From assembly GCF_000350225.1 (NCBI RefSeq), contig NW_005179372.1, positions 1 to 48,310 of the forward strand: a stretch of DNA of 48,310 nucleotides, read 5' to 3'. Source of the DNA: Chondrus crispus (Eukaryota; Rhodophyta; Florideophyceae; Gigartinales; Gigartinaceae). Positions within the stretch are counted from its first letter, which is position 1. Every line of letters starts with the position of its first letter. The position numbers and the translations under genes were made by a program. This document shows, one piece after another, positions 20,137 through 29,659 of the stretch. Below the pieces are notes generated by a model, which saw only the letters and a list, made by a program, of their open reading frames with translations, did not search any database and was not told the DNA's origin.

Positions 20137-20780
20137 GTGTTTCGGACCCATTTTTCGGCTGTGGGGGAGAAGCTCATACGCAAGTTTTCCTCTCTCTCCG
20201 CGCAGCCGCGTCGGTTTCGAGCATTTTTCGGTGTATCCCCCTGTGTTTGCGCAATAATTCGGAATACTCTTGGCAGCTTACTCCCTCAGAATGCTATGCC
20301 AGAGCACCTCCTGTGGGCATTTTAATTTTTGAAAGTTTATTCTACTGAACATGTCAATTGTTCAAGCACTGGTTATGATGAGAAAACATTTCAGAAATGA
20401 TGCTGCAAATTCGTCATTTTACTTTCTGATCTCAAATTTGTATGCAAAAACCATCTTGTTTTGGCTCAGGTGTATTCGTGGTCTAGAACTAATTTTTGAC
20501 GTTTTGCAATGGGCAGATTCACTGGGATCTGCGTGTGGGCAGTAGCGTAGGTGGATCCTTGAACGTGTCAGTAGACGGGACGGACTATCCAATCATGGAT
20601 CCAAAGCTCTTTTCTTCTGAGTGGTTCTCGCACCAATTTAACCGACCCGGTCTAAGGTATGAGATAAGAATCTCAATTTCTACTGGACACATGGTGAGGG
20701 TTAATAGCCCGTTTCCTTGTCGTTTCAATCCAGATCTAAAACATTTTCGTCAAGGAATGAAAGTTGCTTTGGCGCCCAAT
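20137..20780 (+). pseudogene. DDE-superfamily endonuclease transposase, 5' part
   Basis: The frame 1 peptide RAFFGVSPCVCAIIRNTLGS, MPEHLLWAF, stop, FLKVYSTEHVN, GYDEKTFQK, stop is the N-terminal helical domain found in a family of eukaryotic DDE transposases. After a frameshift, frame 3 gives IHWDLRVGSSVGGSLNVSVD (first catalytic Asp in SVDGTDYPIM), then SEWFSHQFNRPGLRYEIRI, STGHMVRVNSPFPC and LKHFRQGMKVALAPN. The frame is cut at codon AAT (20778-20780) by the chromovirus. It resumes at 33848. The stops at 20323 and after FQK and the frameshift show it was already dead before or independent of the insertion. Confidence 0.68.
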
Positions 20781-21451
20781 TGTAGTATAACCCCCCCCTT
20801 GGGGCTTTATTTTAGATTAGATCAACTCAGAATCGGATCGGTTACTGTAGGGCTCGATGCTCTACAGTACCACCACGTGTACCCCCAAGTACAGGGGGCG
20901 CACGTGTACACGTGTACGCGCGGGACCGAAGAGCGCGCACCCACGTGTACTGTCAGCCCCGATGGCTGACAGTATTACAGTGTCGACCGACCACTACAGT
21001 ACGTCGCTACAGTACATCGATACTGTACTACTATGATAGGTGATTATGTACATTAAATATGGAGGGGACCGGCGGCGGTGGAGGAGGACAAGCACGGACT
21101 TGTCACCCACCGACCGTCCAGGTCCGACTTCCCGCTTATTTCTAAGGTAACGCTCGCTAATTACCTTAGAAGCGGCACCGAGCGCGGGTTGAGGACGCGC
21201 GCGGTACGCCCACGAGCCGGCTCCGCCTCCGCCCGTCGGCACTGGATCGTTACCCAGTACCGCGCCGGGGCGTCGAGGCGTCGAACCGCTCGCGCGTACC
21301 GGCGTCCTCCCCGTTCCTGCTCTACCACGCTACCCGGGCCCGCTGCCCGGTGCCGTTAGCTGGTGTCCCGCTTCACCCCCGTCTTCCCGATCGACAAGGG
21401 TCTCAGTCGAACTGCGCATACACCCCTATCGCTGGGAGTGTTTATGCTACA
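20781..21451 (+). repeat. 5' LTR of the chromovirus
   Basis: 671 bp, TGTAGTATAACCCCCC...GTTTATGCTACA. It contains hairpins at 20844-20868 and 20950-20972, CACGTG/ACACGTGT palindromes at about 20873-20945 and a TATA-like ATTAAATATGG near 21051-21061. Confidence 0.95.
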
Positions 21452-21452
21452 G

Positions 21453-21490
21453 TGGTCTCCCGACCTAGAAGACCCTGGAGTTCGATCTCC
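21453..21490 (+). other. Putative primer-binding region with tRNA-like fold
   Basis: One base after the LTR, TGGTCTCCCGACC begins with the TGG expected of a site pairing with a tRNA 3' CCA. The same stretch can also fold in the sense strand as GGTCT(11 nt)AGACC followed by GGAG-TTCGAT-CTCC, resembling an anticodon-arm/T-arm half. Which reading is functional cannot be told from sequence. Confidence 0.4.
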
Positions 21491-21574
21491 GAGAAGACTT
21501 CCGCTTCCCTCCGCGAACTGCTATTGATTCTGTTGGCAGCACAACACTTGCAAACGTTTGTGCCAGCATAAATT

Positions 21575-24094
21575 ATGGCGGATGTGTTGCCGCTTGTGGT
21601 TCCGTCGGGTGACGGCAACGCAGGTCCTCGTGACCGCGAACCGTCGCTCGGATCCTCCGAGGAAAGAGCGGCGGCGATGTTCGAACGCATAGCCGAATAC
21701 ATGGAGGAAGTCCGTACTTCCCTTCGGATCGATGTATCGGACCATGTATACACTCGATGTATGGCCGAACTCCGCTCCCTGCGTGAAGGGAGGTTCGATA
21801 GAATGACGCAGTCCTTAGAGAATCTTCGAGCACTGATCGACGAGTTACACTCGCGGATAGTGCTCGTCGAAGACTCCCGTTTCGCCTCGCTCGGACCGTC
21901 CGGGCAAGGTCGCCCTGAGAGGCCGACCTCGGTGAGACGACCCGAGGACCGAACCTCTCCGACTGCAGAGCAATTGGGTACGTTCGCGCACCTCTCCGCT
22001 GAGCTCAACGCCACTCGTCGGCGTGCTCGTGACATGGAACGTACCATGGCCGAAGGGCTACCCGGTGCCCCCTCGAGAGGGCCCGGCGGTACCGTACCTC
22101 CGAGCGCCGCCGCCCTCGAAGGTTGGCGTCCGACTGGTGCCGCTACCAGTCGGACTGCAGAAGGAAGCCGTCCTCCGATGGGCGCGAACTTCGCGTGTGA
22201 GACCCAAGCCTTGCCGCCTATCGCCGGAAGTAGGCGGCAAGTGGACCGCGTATCGTACGCGGACGAACAGGACCGTGGAGGAGCCGCCCGCGGATCCGGA
22301 GAACCAGTGTTCTCCGTCGATCCCCGCTGGGGCGGCTACCCGCCGGCGAGTTACGCCGAGCATCCAGGTCCGGTAGACGTCCGTACGCTACCGGTTACCT
22401 CCTTCGGCACGCTGGGTCCCGCTGAACCCGGGCTCGAGCCGGTACATACGATGATCCAAGAGTTCAGCGCCGTTGCTGACTATCGTATGTACCGCTTGGA
22501 TAACACCTCGAGGCTCGTTACCTCGGGTGACGCGGGACGGATCGCGAAGTACGTCCGACGCTGTGGTGGGATCCGTCCCACGATGCGCAGCTTCGACGGT
22601 ACCGACCCGATCCAGCTGCTGCCGTTCTTGAAGGATATACGAATCACCTTCAATTCGCAACACCTGACCGAAGGTGTTGTGGTACGAGTCCTCGCGCACT
22701 TCCTCGAGCGCGACGCGGAGCGCCTGTATACGAGTTATACGATGCGTGGCCTCCGCGCCGGCCAGCTCCACGACGACGTGAGCTGGCCGGGGCTCGTGAA
22801 TCAATTCTTGAAACGCTACCTCACGGACGACGTGTTAGGTGAAGCGTACGACGCTGTCGCTACGGAGCGACAGCAATCGCATGAGACGGAAAGCACGTTT
22901 GCTGACCGACTGGAGACTGCCGCGTTCCGATGCACGGCAGTCTTCACCGAACAGTCTCTCGCGCACTACTTCGTGCGGGGACTTGCACCGGCAACCCGTG
23001 CCGCAGTATCCGAGACGGTGCAAAGGCTGCCAGGCAGTCAGAAGACCGATCTTCCGACCATCCGCCGTATCGCCACGGCGGAAGGTACAACGTACCGCGC
23101 TCGGCGCGGTTTACCTCTGCCGGATCCGAAACCGGCAGGGAGGGCTGGCAGGACTACGAAGTCCGCCGCGACAAGTTCGCCCGCCTCGACCCTCCATATC
23201 GGGGAGGATGAGTGGCAGGCCGACCCTGTCCTCATTACGCAAGGAGCAGGGCCCGTGGGGGCACGAAACCCCTCACCGATGTCGGCCGGAACGACATCGA
23301 GTTACGCGACCGCATTCGCGGCCACTCCGAAAGTGGCAAGGGGCACGGACCCCCGCGTCGCCGAGCTCGATATCTCGAATCGAGATAAGGGAAGCGCCTC
23401 GCCCCGCGTGCCCCTCCTCACCGATGAGGAGGCGCGGCACGCGGCGACCTTCGCCTCAACGGACGGCAGCGCGTACGTGTGCTGGCTATGCCGTACGTAC
23501 GGGCATGCCATGTACGCGTGCCCGTTCCTGTCGCCGGAACAACGAATGTTCACGGCGTACAGGAACTACCGCTACCAGATGGAGACGCGCCCAGGGGCGC
23601 GTAATCTCCTCCGGCAAGCGGCGGGCGAGGGCCGTCCCCCGCGTCAAGGCTTCCCGAACCGATCGGGTGGGGGCGCACGCTTCGCCCCCCGTGGAGGCGG
23701 GTACCGTCGTAACGAAGTCGATCGTCGGGATCGACCCGCCTACCGCCAGGCGGACACAAGATACCCGCGCCAAGAGCAGAGAGGGGACCGAGACCGTTCT
23801 CGGTTACCCCAACAGGTACAGAATGCGATAATGTACCTGCAAGACTGGGTACAGGATCCCTACCCTCTACCCACGGAGGGTCACGAAGGCGAGCCGACTC
23901 GCTTCGTCCCCCATATCCTGCAACGACCGGACGCCGCAGGTCAAGGCCCGGAAGTACCGGAATACTTCGCCAGGGCCGCTGAGCCGCAGTGGGGGGGTCG
24001 TCCCTACCCAGGCGGACGGCTACCCGAAGAAGACCTGGCCGTCGATAGCCAGGAGGTTAGCTCCGATAGCACAGGTAGTTCGAAAAAAGGGTAA
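21575..24094 (+). CDS. gag: Chromovirus Gag polyprotein
   Basis: 839 residues from ATG 21575. The N-terminal 100 residues form an amphipathic helix-rich region. Linkers rich in Pro/Arg/Gly follow. A Ty3-type capsid domain covers about residues 325-500 (RSFDGTDPIQLLPFLKDI, WPGLVNQFLKRYL, ETESTFADRLETAAF, LAHYFVRGLAPATR). The nucleocapsid carries one CCHC knuckle, CWLCRTYGHAMYAC (about residues 635-648, C-x2-C-x4-H-x4-C), then a Gly/Arg-rich basic tail. Gag builds the particle and packages the RNA. The ORF ends in AAAAAAGGGTAA at 24083-24094, and pol is in the -1 frame, overlapping by a few codons. At 839 residues it is about twice the usual chromovirus Gag, mainly through long disordered linkers. 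Confidence 0.9.
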   Translation: MADVLPLVVPSGDGNAGPRDREPSLGSSEERAAAMFERIAEYMEEVRTSLRIDVSDHVYTRCMAELRSLREGRFDRMTQSLENLRALIDELHSRIVLVEDSRFASLGPSGQGRPERPTSVRRPEDRTSPTAEQLGTFAHLSAELNATRRRARDMERTMAEGLPGAPSRGPGGTVPPSAAALEGWRPTGAATSRTAEGSRPPMGANFACETQALPPIAGSRRQVDRVSYADEQDRGGAARGSGEPVFSVDPRWGGYPPASYAEHPGPVDVRTLPVTSFGTLGPAEPGLEPVHTMIQEFSAVADYRMYRLDNTSRLVTSGDAGRIAKYVRRCGGIRPTMRSFDGTDPIQLLPFLKDIRITFNSQHLTEGVVVRVLAHFLERDAERLYTSYTMRGLRAGQLHDDVSWPGLVNQFLKRYLTDDVLGEAYDAVATERQQSHETESTFADRLETAAFRCTAVFTEQSLAHYFVRGLAPATRAAVSETVQRLPGSQKTDLPTIRRIATAEGTTYRARRGLPLPDPKPAGRAGRTTKSAATSSPASTLHIGEDEWQADPVLITQGAGPVGARNPSPMSAGTTSSYATAFAATPKVARGTDPRVAELDISNRDKGSASPRVPLLTDEEARHAATFASTDGSAYVCWLCRTYGHAMYACPFLSPEQRMFTAYRNYRYQMETRPGARNLLRQAAGEGRPPRQGFPNRSGGGARFAPRGGGYRRNEVDRRDRPAYRQADTRYPRQEQRGDRDRSRLPQQVQNAIMYLQDWVQDPYPLPTEGHEGEPTRFVPHILQRPDAAGQGPEVPEYFARAAEPQWGGRPYPGGRLPEEDLAVDSQEVSSDSTGSSKKG
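24079..24094 (+). promoter_or_regulatory. Candidate -1 ribosomal frameshift site at the gag-pol junction
   Basis: The pol frame is free of stops from 24079 onward, while gag stops at 24092. The 16-nt overlap contains A6G3 (24083-24091) immediately before the gag TAA. A -1 slip here would fuse Gag to Pol. The 0-frame codons are AAA AAA GGG, so this is not in the optimal A-AAA-AAG register. Reinitiation at ATG 24235 is the alternative. Confidence 0.45.
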
Positions 24095-24234
24095 AGACGG
24101 TTACGTACACGCGGTCGCGTGAGCCGTCTCTTCCCCACGAACTAGACCCGACCCCGCGTGCTCGCCAAGGACACGGGGGGTATTGTCCGATAATACATCC
24201 CCCGCTACCGGAGGCGAACAGGGGAGCTTCTGTA

Positions 24235-27200
24235 ATGCCGATACAGGAGCGAGCGCACGTCGAGGCCTCCGAAGGCCCGACGTTAGGAGCACAAGACACC
24301 GGGACAGCCGACGTCCCGGTGAGGCGTAACGAAGGCGACGGGGGCAACGACGACCGAAAAGATTCGGTCGACCCCCAGACTCCCGCGAGCCCAAGATCGC
24401 CGGAGAAAGGTCCGTGTCGTACGGATTCGAGTAATCCGAGGGGCGTCACTGATCCGCCGACGCCCCAAGGAGGGGGGAGAAGGAAACGCAAGCGGGGCCA
24501 GCACCGAAATCGAAGGCCCCGGCGGAACGACCTCACCGATAAGGTCGCCCCGAAGGTTGTCGACGGCGTCATTTGCCTTATGACGTCGAAGATCTACAAC
24601 GTCCTCGGCTCGATAGCCACAGAGGGAAATGCATTTAAACCCCGCACGATCGCCGTTGATACGTCCTCAGGGTATAATCTGGTGAGGAAGGCCGACCTTC
24701 CCCCCGATTGGACGCGTTACGTCGTGCACGACGCACCTCTGCCACGATTGGCAGGCGCGAATAGCAACCCCCTCAAGCTTTCGGCCGTCGTCCGCCTGGT
24801 CGTGCGGTTGAGGAACACGGTGTTCCGAATTCCGTTCGTAGTCGCGGACCGGCTCGCCGTGCCAGTCCTCCTCGGCACGGCCTTCATCGATACGCACGTG
24901 CGATGTATCGACATCGAAGCTCAACGAATGAATCTACGCCAAGGCGGTTCTGTCGCCATCGTCGACGGAAAGGGGGAGTCGACTCCCCCTACCAGGCGAC
25001 ACGGACGACACACGGGTCGGCCGGACGTACGCCAGGAGGCCCCGCAGGCGATCCGAATCGCCCGCTGGGTTACCATCCCCGCGATGTCACAAGCCCGTGT
25101 GCGTGTGGCAACCGCGGGGAGGGGCCTCGTGTTCCTGGAGCCCAAGCCCTCACTCCAACACCGACATGGAGTGAGGCTGACGAATGGCGTCGCGGAGGTC
25201 CTACCGAATCAGACCTTCGACGTCATCGTCGCTAATTTCTCACGACGAGAAAAGCGGCTTCCGAAGCACACCGTCGTGGGATACGCGAAGCGCAACCCCC
25301 TCGCGATCCTCACTCCCGAACGTAAGGTCGCCCAGGGGATCGCGCACGTGCTACACCTGACCGACGTGACCGATCAAGTCGGTGGGGTAGGAGTTGGCCG
25401 ATCCAACTCCGACGATAAGACCACCGCCGGGGGCAGGGGGGTCGACCCGGACGAACGGTCGCCTTTATGCCAACCGACGGCGAGAGGTACTGTACTCCCC
25501 GAGCAAAAGGATCCCGAAAATCCACCGATGGATTGGGAAAAAGAGATCGACCTGTCATACATCGACGATGACAAGCTCCGTGGCCACGTACTCGAGATGC
25601 TCCGTAAGCACTCGAGTCTGTGGAGCGGTGCGCTTGGAACGATCCAAGCTACGGAGCACCGCATTCCCCTCGAACCGGGAACGAAACCGATTCGTTCTAT
25701 GCCCTATCGGAAGGGCCCGGCCATGTGCGAAATGGTCGCGAAGGAGGTCAGCAAGATGTTGAACGCAGGGGTTATCGAACCCGCGAGCACCGAGTGGGCG
25801 TCCCCCGTGGTGCTCGTCCCGAAGAAAGACGGCTCTCTTCGGTTCTGCGTGGACTACCGGCGTCTCAACGCGAAGACGGCAGCGGATTCGTATCCACTGC
25901 CACGGATGGACGACTGCATCGACTCGTTAGGAGATGCAGCCGTCTTCACCACGTTGGACTGCAATTCCGGTTATTGGCAGATCCCGGTCGCTCCGGAAGA
26001 CCGGGATAAGATCACGTTTACGACGCACATGGGCACGTTTCGCCACTTGCGCATGCCGTTTGGGCTCAAAGGGGCACCGGCCATCTTCCAACGTGCGCTC
26101 GACATAATACTCTCTGGAGTCCGCTGGCAAATATGCCTCGTCTATCTCGAAGACGTGATCGTGTTCTCCCGTACGCACGGAGAACACGCGAGGCATCTCG
26201 ATACCGTCTTGAGCTTACTGCGGAGTTCCGGTATCTCCCTTAAGCTCAAGAAGTGCAGCTTCTTCCGACCGAAGGTGCACTACCTGGGGCACGTCATCTC
26301 CCCAGGCAAGTTGAGCGTGGCTGATACGGCGGCCGACGCATTCAAGACGTTCACGTTCCCAAGGACGTTGACGCAAGTGCGCTCGTTCCTCGGGGCGTGT
26401 AACGTATACCGCCGATTCGTTAAGGGGTTCGCTAAGATTGCACGTCCTCTGACCGACATGACGCGCAAGGATTTGGATCCCGATTTCTATAACCCCACGG
26501 AGCTGCAACTTCAGGCGTTCGAGAACCTTAAGAAGTGCATGATCGCTCCGCCGATCCTCGCGTTGCCCCGGCACGGTCGTCCGTACATGATAGACACCGA
26601 CGCAAGTGCCTACCTACTCGGCTGCACCTTACTTCAGGGGCACGAAGAGCCGAACGACTGGCGCCCCGTGGGGTATTGGTCGTACTCACTGTCCGATAGT
26701 GAGCGCAACTACAGCGCTACCGAACGCGAGTGCTTCGCCGTAGTGTGGGCCGTCCGCACACTACGGCCGTACGTAGAGGGCACGAAGTTCACCGTACGGA
26801 CGGACCATGACGCCCTCCGATGGCTCATGTCACTCACCGAGAGTTCCGGAAGACTCACCCGGTGGCGGCTACGTCTGGCTGAATACGATTTCACCATTCA
26901 GTACCGCCCCGGACGCGTGCATCAGGTGCCCGATGCCCTGTCACGACTCGTGTCGCCGAAGGTCGCCGATGACCCTCGCCCCACCGTCGAGGTGGATGAC
27001 GACATCCCCACTTTCGACGGGGGCACGACAGTTCGAGACGTATCGAACGAGCTCGCGGACCACTCTTGTACCGCCAGTTGTGATCATCAGGCCGTCCATG
27101 TCTTCGTAACGACACGGAACCAAGCCGAAGCCGGAACAAGGTCGCGCGCACGAACGCGCGACGAACCGAGGGGCGACGACGAAGCCCCCGCTCTCCAAGG

Positions 27201-28815
27201 ACCCAATTCGTTTTGGGAGGAGAACGACGAGTTCGACGCCGCCGACATCCAGCGCGCCGAAGACCCCGAGGCTGGCGTGCTCGATGCCACGGTCGCCCCA
27301 CCGCAGGACGACCTTCCGGCCCCTCTTACGATAGAGGAGATAGTCGAGGAGCAACGCGTGGATGACTTCTGCCAAACCGTTTTGGCACGACAGTCAGAGT
27401 CCCGGGACTCCGCGTTCTTCGAGGACCACCAAGGGGTGCTCAAACGGAGACACCCCTTCGACCCTGATATCGTTCAGGTGGTGGTACCTCGGACACTTCG
27501 CGCCAGGCTCCTTCGCTTGTGCCACAACCCAGCCATCGCGGGGCACCCGGGCCAGAACCGTATGTACTACGCACTTCGACGCGAGTACTACTGGCCCCAC
27601 CTGGCTGCAGACGTAGCAGCCACGGTGCGAGGGTGTCGAACCTGCGCGATGAACCGGGTCAAGCTGAGGAAACATCTCAACCGATTGAGGTTGTTTCCAG
27701 CTACGAGGCCCCTCGAGAGCCTCGCAATCGACATCTTGGGGCCGCTCCCCAAGACGAAGACAGGAAAACGATTCCTGCTCGTGATTACGGACCGCTTCAG
27801 TAAGCTGACGCAAGTTGTTGCGCTCCGCACGATAACCGCATACACCGTCGCAGTTGCGTTCTGCGAGTCGTGGGTGTTCAAATATGGCGTCCCTCGCACG
27901 TTGCTTTCGGACAACGGCCCTCAGTTTAATGCCAAGTTCTTCCACAGCACGTGCCGTGTTCTGGGCATAACGAATTTGTACACTTCGGCGTACCATCCCC
28001 AGACGAACGGGCAAGTCGAGCGATATAACCGAACAATCGCCTCGATGCTGCGGAACTACGTAGGTGAACACCAGGACGACTGGGATGTGTACGTGGGGCC
28101 GCTTACGTACGCGTACAACTCCCACGTACATCGCACCACACGCACCACGCCGTTTGAGCTCGTGCTCAGCAGGCCACCGCCGGAGTTCTCTCTCCGACGG
28201 GCGGACGGCGACGCGCCCCCTTCCGATAGGGGGAACCAACGTGCCGAGTTCCTCCAGACCTTGGACTCGACTATCCAAAAGGCCTACGGGAGCCTGCGTC
28301 GGACGCAGGCTCGCTACAAGCGCGACTTCGATAAGCGCATACGACGTATTGATTCCCGGCTCCGTCCCGGAGAATACGTATATCTCAACCCCACCGATGG
28401 GGCTAAGACATCGAACAAGCTCGCCTCGCCCGCGGTCGGACCCTACCGCGTGCTCGCCAATGACTGCCGAACCATCACGATTGATCGTGATGGGGTCACC
28501 GAGCGAGTCTCCGCCGACCGCTGCGTGTACGCGCCGTCTCCGATAGACGCGCCACGAGCAAGTGCGACGACCCCGCGGGACCTCGCCGATAAGGTCACCG
28601 CGGGAACGCAGTATGCCGTCGAACGGCTACTGAGACATCGAGTCATGGAAGACGGAACTACGGAGTTCCTCATCAAGTGGGCGGATTACGACGCGCCCAC
28701 TTGGACTGCGCGGACTCACGTCCCGGAGGAGTTGGTGTCTCGTTACGCCCAACGCCTTCGGAGACGTACCGGCAGGGACCTCACCCAAACCGTGAACGCG
28801 GACGTCCACGCTTAA
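24235..28815 (+). CDS. pol: Chromovirus Pol polyprotein (PR-RT-RNaseH-IN-chromodomain)
   Basis: 1,526 residues from ATG 24235 (more if made by frameshift). Aspartic protease: TIAVDTSSGYNLV (D142-T-S, family D-T/S-G) and PVLLGTAFIDTHV. Reverse transcriptase: PVVLVPKKDGSLRFCVDYR, FTTLDCNSGYWQ (first Asp), LRMPFGLKGAPAIFQR, and LVYLEDVIVFS (residues 637-640, family YLDD), so the first Asp of the pair is Glu. RNase H: DTDASAYLLG, RECFAVVWAV, TDHDALRWL, VPDALSRL. Integrase: an HHCC zinc finger (CHN, GHPG, CRTC; about 1094-1135), then D1166 (AIDILGPLP), D1226 (LSDNGPQF), E1262 (NGQVERYN) with 35 residues between the last two, and a GPYRVL motif. C-terminal chromodomain about 1459-1510 (YAVERLL, EFLIKWADYDAPTW), which in chromoviruses targets histone-marked chromatin. 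Whether DTS and YLED tolerate activity is unknown. Confidence 0.93.
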   Translation: MPIQERAHVEASEGPTLGAQDTGTADVPVRRNEGDGGNDDRKDSVDPQTPASPRSPEKGPCRTDSSNPRGVTDPPTPQGGGRRKRKRGQHRNRRPRRNDLTDKVAPKVVDGVICLMTSKIYNVLGSIATEGNAFKPRTIAVDTSSGYNLVRKADLPPDWTRYVVHDAPLPRLAGANSNPLKLSAVVRLVVRLRNTVFRIPFVVADRLAVPVLLGTAFIDTHVRCIDIEAQRMNLRQGGSVAIVDGKGESTPPTRRHGRHTGRPDVRQEAPQAIRIARWVTIPAMSQARVRVATAGRGLVFLEPKPSLQHRHGVRLTNGVAEVLPNQTFDVIVANFSRREKRLPKHTVVGYAKRNPLAILTPERKVAQGIAHVLHLTDVTDQVGGVGVGRSNSDDKTTAGGRGVDPDERSPLCQPTARGTVLPEQKDPENPPMDWEKEIDLSYIDDDKLRGHVLEMLRKHSSLWSGALGTIQATEHRIPLEPGTKPIRSMPYRKGPAMCEMVAKEVSKMLNAGVIEPASTEWASPVVLVPKKDGSLRFCVDYRRLNAKTAADSYPLPRMDDCIDSLGDAAVFTTLDCNSGYWQIPVAPEDRDKITFTTHMGTFRHLRMPFGLKGAPAIFQRALDIILSGVRWQICLVYLEDVIVFSRTHGEHARHLDTVLSLLRSSGISLKLKKCSFFRPKVHYLGHVISPGKLSVADTAADAFKTFTFPRTLTQVRSFLGACNVYRRFVKGFAKIARPLTDMTRKDLDPDFYNPTELQLQAFENLKKCMIAPPILALPRHGRPYMIDTDASAYLLGCTLLQGHEEPNDWRPVGYWSYSLSDSERNYSATERECFAVVWAVRTLRPYVEGTKFTVRTDHDALRWLMSLTESSGRLTRWRLRLAEYDFTIQYRPGRVHQVPDALSRLVSPKVADDPRPTVEVDDDIPTFDGGTTVRDVSNELADHSCTASCDHQAVHVFVTTRNQAEAGTRSRARTRDEPRGDDEAPALQGPNSFWEENDEFDAADIQRAEDPEAGVLDATVAPPQDDLPAPLTIEEIVEEQRVDDFCQTVLARQSESRDSAFFEDHQGVLKRRHPFDPDIVQVVVPRTLRARLLRLCHNPAIAGHPGQNRMYYALRREYYWPHLAADVAATVRGCRTCAMNRVKLRKHLNRLRLFPATRPLESLAIDILGPLPKTKTGKRFLLVITDRFSKLTQVVALRTITAYTVAVAFCESWVFKYGVPRTLLSDNGPQFNAKFFHSTCRVLGITNLYTSAYHPQTNGQVERYNRTIASMLRNYVGEHQDDWDVYVGPLTYAYNSHVHRTTRTTPFELVLSRPPPEFSLRRADGDAPPSDRGNQRAEFLQTLDSTIQKAYGSLRRTQARYKRDFDKRIRRIDSRLRPGEYVYLNPTDGAKTSNKLASPAVGPYRVLANDCRTITIDRDGVTERVSADRCVYAPSPIDAPRASATTPRDLADKVTAGTQYAVERLLRHRVMEDGTTEFLIKWADYDAPTWTARTHVPEELVSRYAQRLRRRTGRDLTQTVNADVHA

Positions 28816-28825
28816 GGGGGGGGCC
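28790..28825 (+). repeat. Pol-end/polypurine block copy 1
   Basis: CCGTGAACGCGGACGTCCAC followed by GCTTAAGGGGGGGGCC. It spans the last codons and TAA of pol. It recurs at 33134-33170 immediately before the 3' LTR, with two substitutions and one extra G. Confidence 0.85.
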
Positions 28826-29562
28826 CTCAACCGCTCCTTCGCGGATTAACCCCAGCCTGCACGAACAGACTAAAAGGGGAAGCGAAGGAGGTCGGCGGAC
28901 CCTATCGGAGGGTCACAGCCGGGGACGCGTTCAAGTCAAGTCGCCTTGACTTCTCGGACGTCAAGGACGCGAGACATAAGAACAGGACAGTACGAACTGC
29001 CTGAAAAAATGTTGGGCCCTCGTAATGACCGACATTACGAGGACTGCAATACCCCGTTCGGATCGGAAAAGTCGGACGACACTCCCCCCCCCGCAAACAA
29101 GATTGCCGGACGATCCGTTAAGTCCAGCAACCACGGCGAGGAGGGGCGCCCGACGAACGAGACGATCAGCGGTGGAATCACGAGAGCCCCTCGGTGGGCA
29201 GAGTAAGCGACCAGAATGCCCGTTGCTTGTGTCTCGGAATATCCGAGAGGGGTCGGGCTCATTTCGAGCCCTCAGTCCGCATCGGGGTCCGATAACCCGA
29301 CGGACGACGTGGTCATGACCCTATCGATAGGGGTCGTGCGCGAGGAAACGCGCAAAAGGCGTTTTCAGATGAGCGGGCGAGTGAGGCTGCGCTTGCCTCA
29401 ACAGTCACCAGGATAGTTAGGGAAGGGGCGTAAGCGCGAGAGCAACTCGGTCGGAGGGGCACCAATATATGCCCACACACGTGTACTGTCAGCCCCAATT
29501 AGAACTTTTTGTCGCTAATCACGGCGCATGCCATGATTTAATTTTGGGAAGATTTCTTCCTC

Positions 29563-29659
29563 AGACGACAGCGCACCAATCAGGAACCGTGCTCTGATTT
29601 TTTGGCAGAAATTGTTTTCGCGGGAAATTATGACAATTTTTGGGATGATTTTCTGATTG
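29563..29659. repeat. AT-rich pocket 1 bounded by inverted CAATCAG/CTGATTG
   Basis: GACGACAGCGCACCAATCAG at 29564-29583 opens an AT-rich segment closed by CTGATTG (29653-29659). The opening motif is shared with pocket 2. Confidence 0.6.

Noticed and set aside
22839..23831. 330-codon ORF overlapping gag in another frame
   Set aside because: Arg/Pro/Ser-rich shadow caused by high GC. Gag in frame 2 carries the capsid and zinc knuckle.
27394..28278. 294-codon minus-strand ORF in the integrase region
   Set aside because: Antisense of the well-defined integrase, with no recognisable content.
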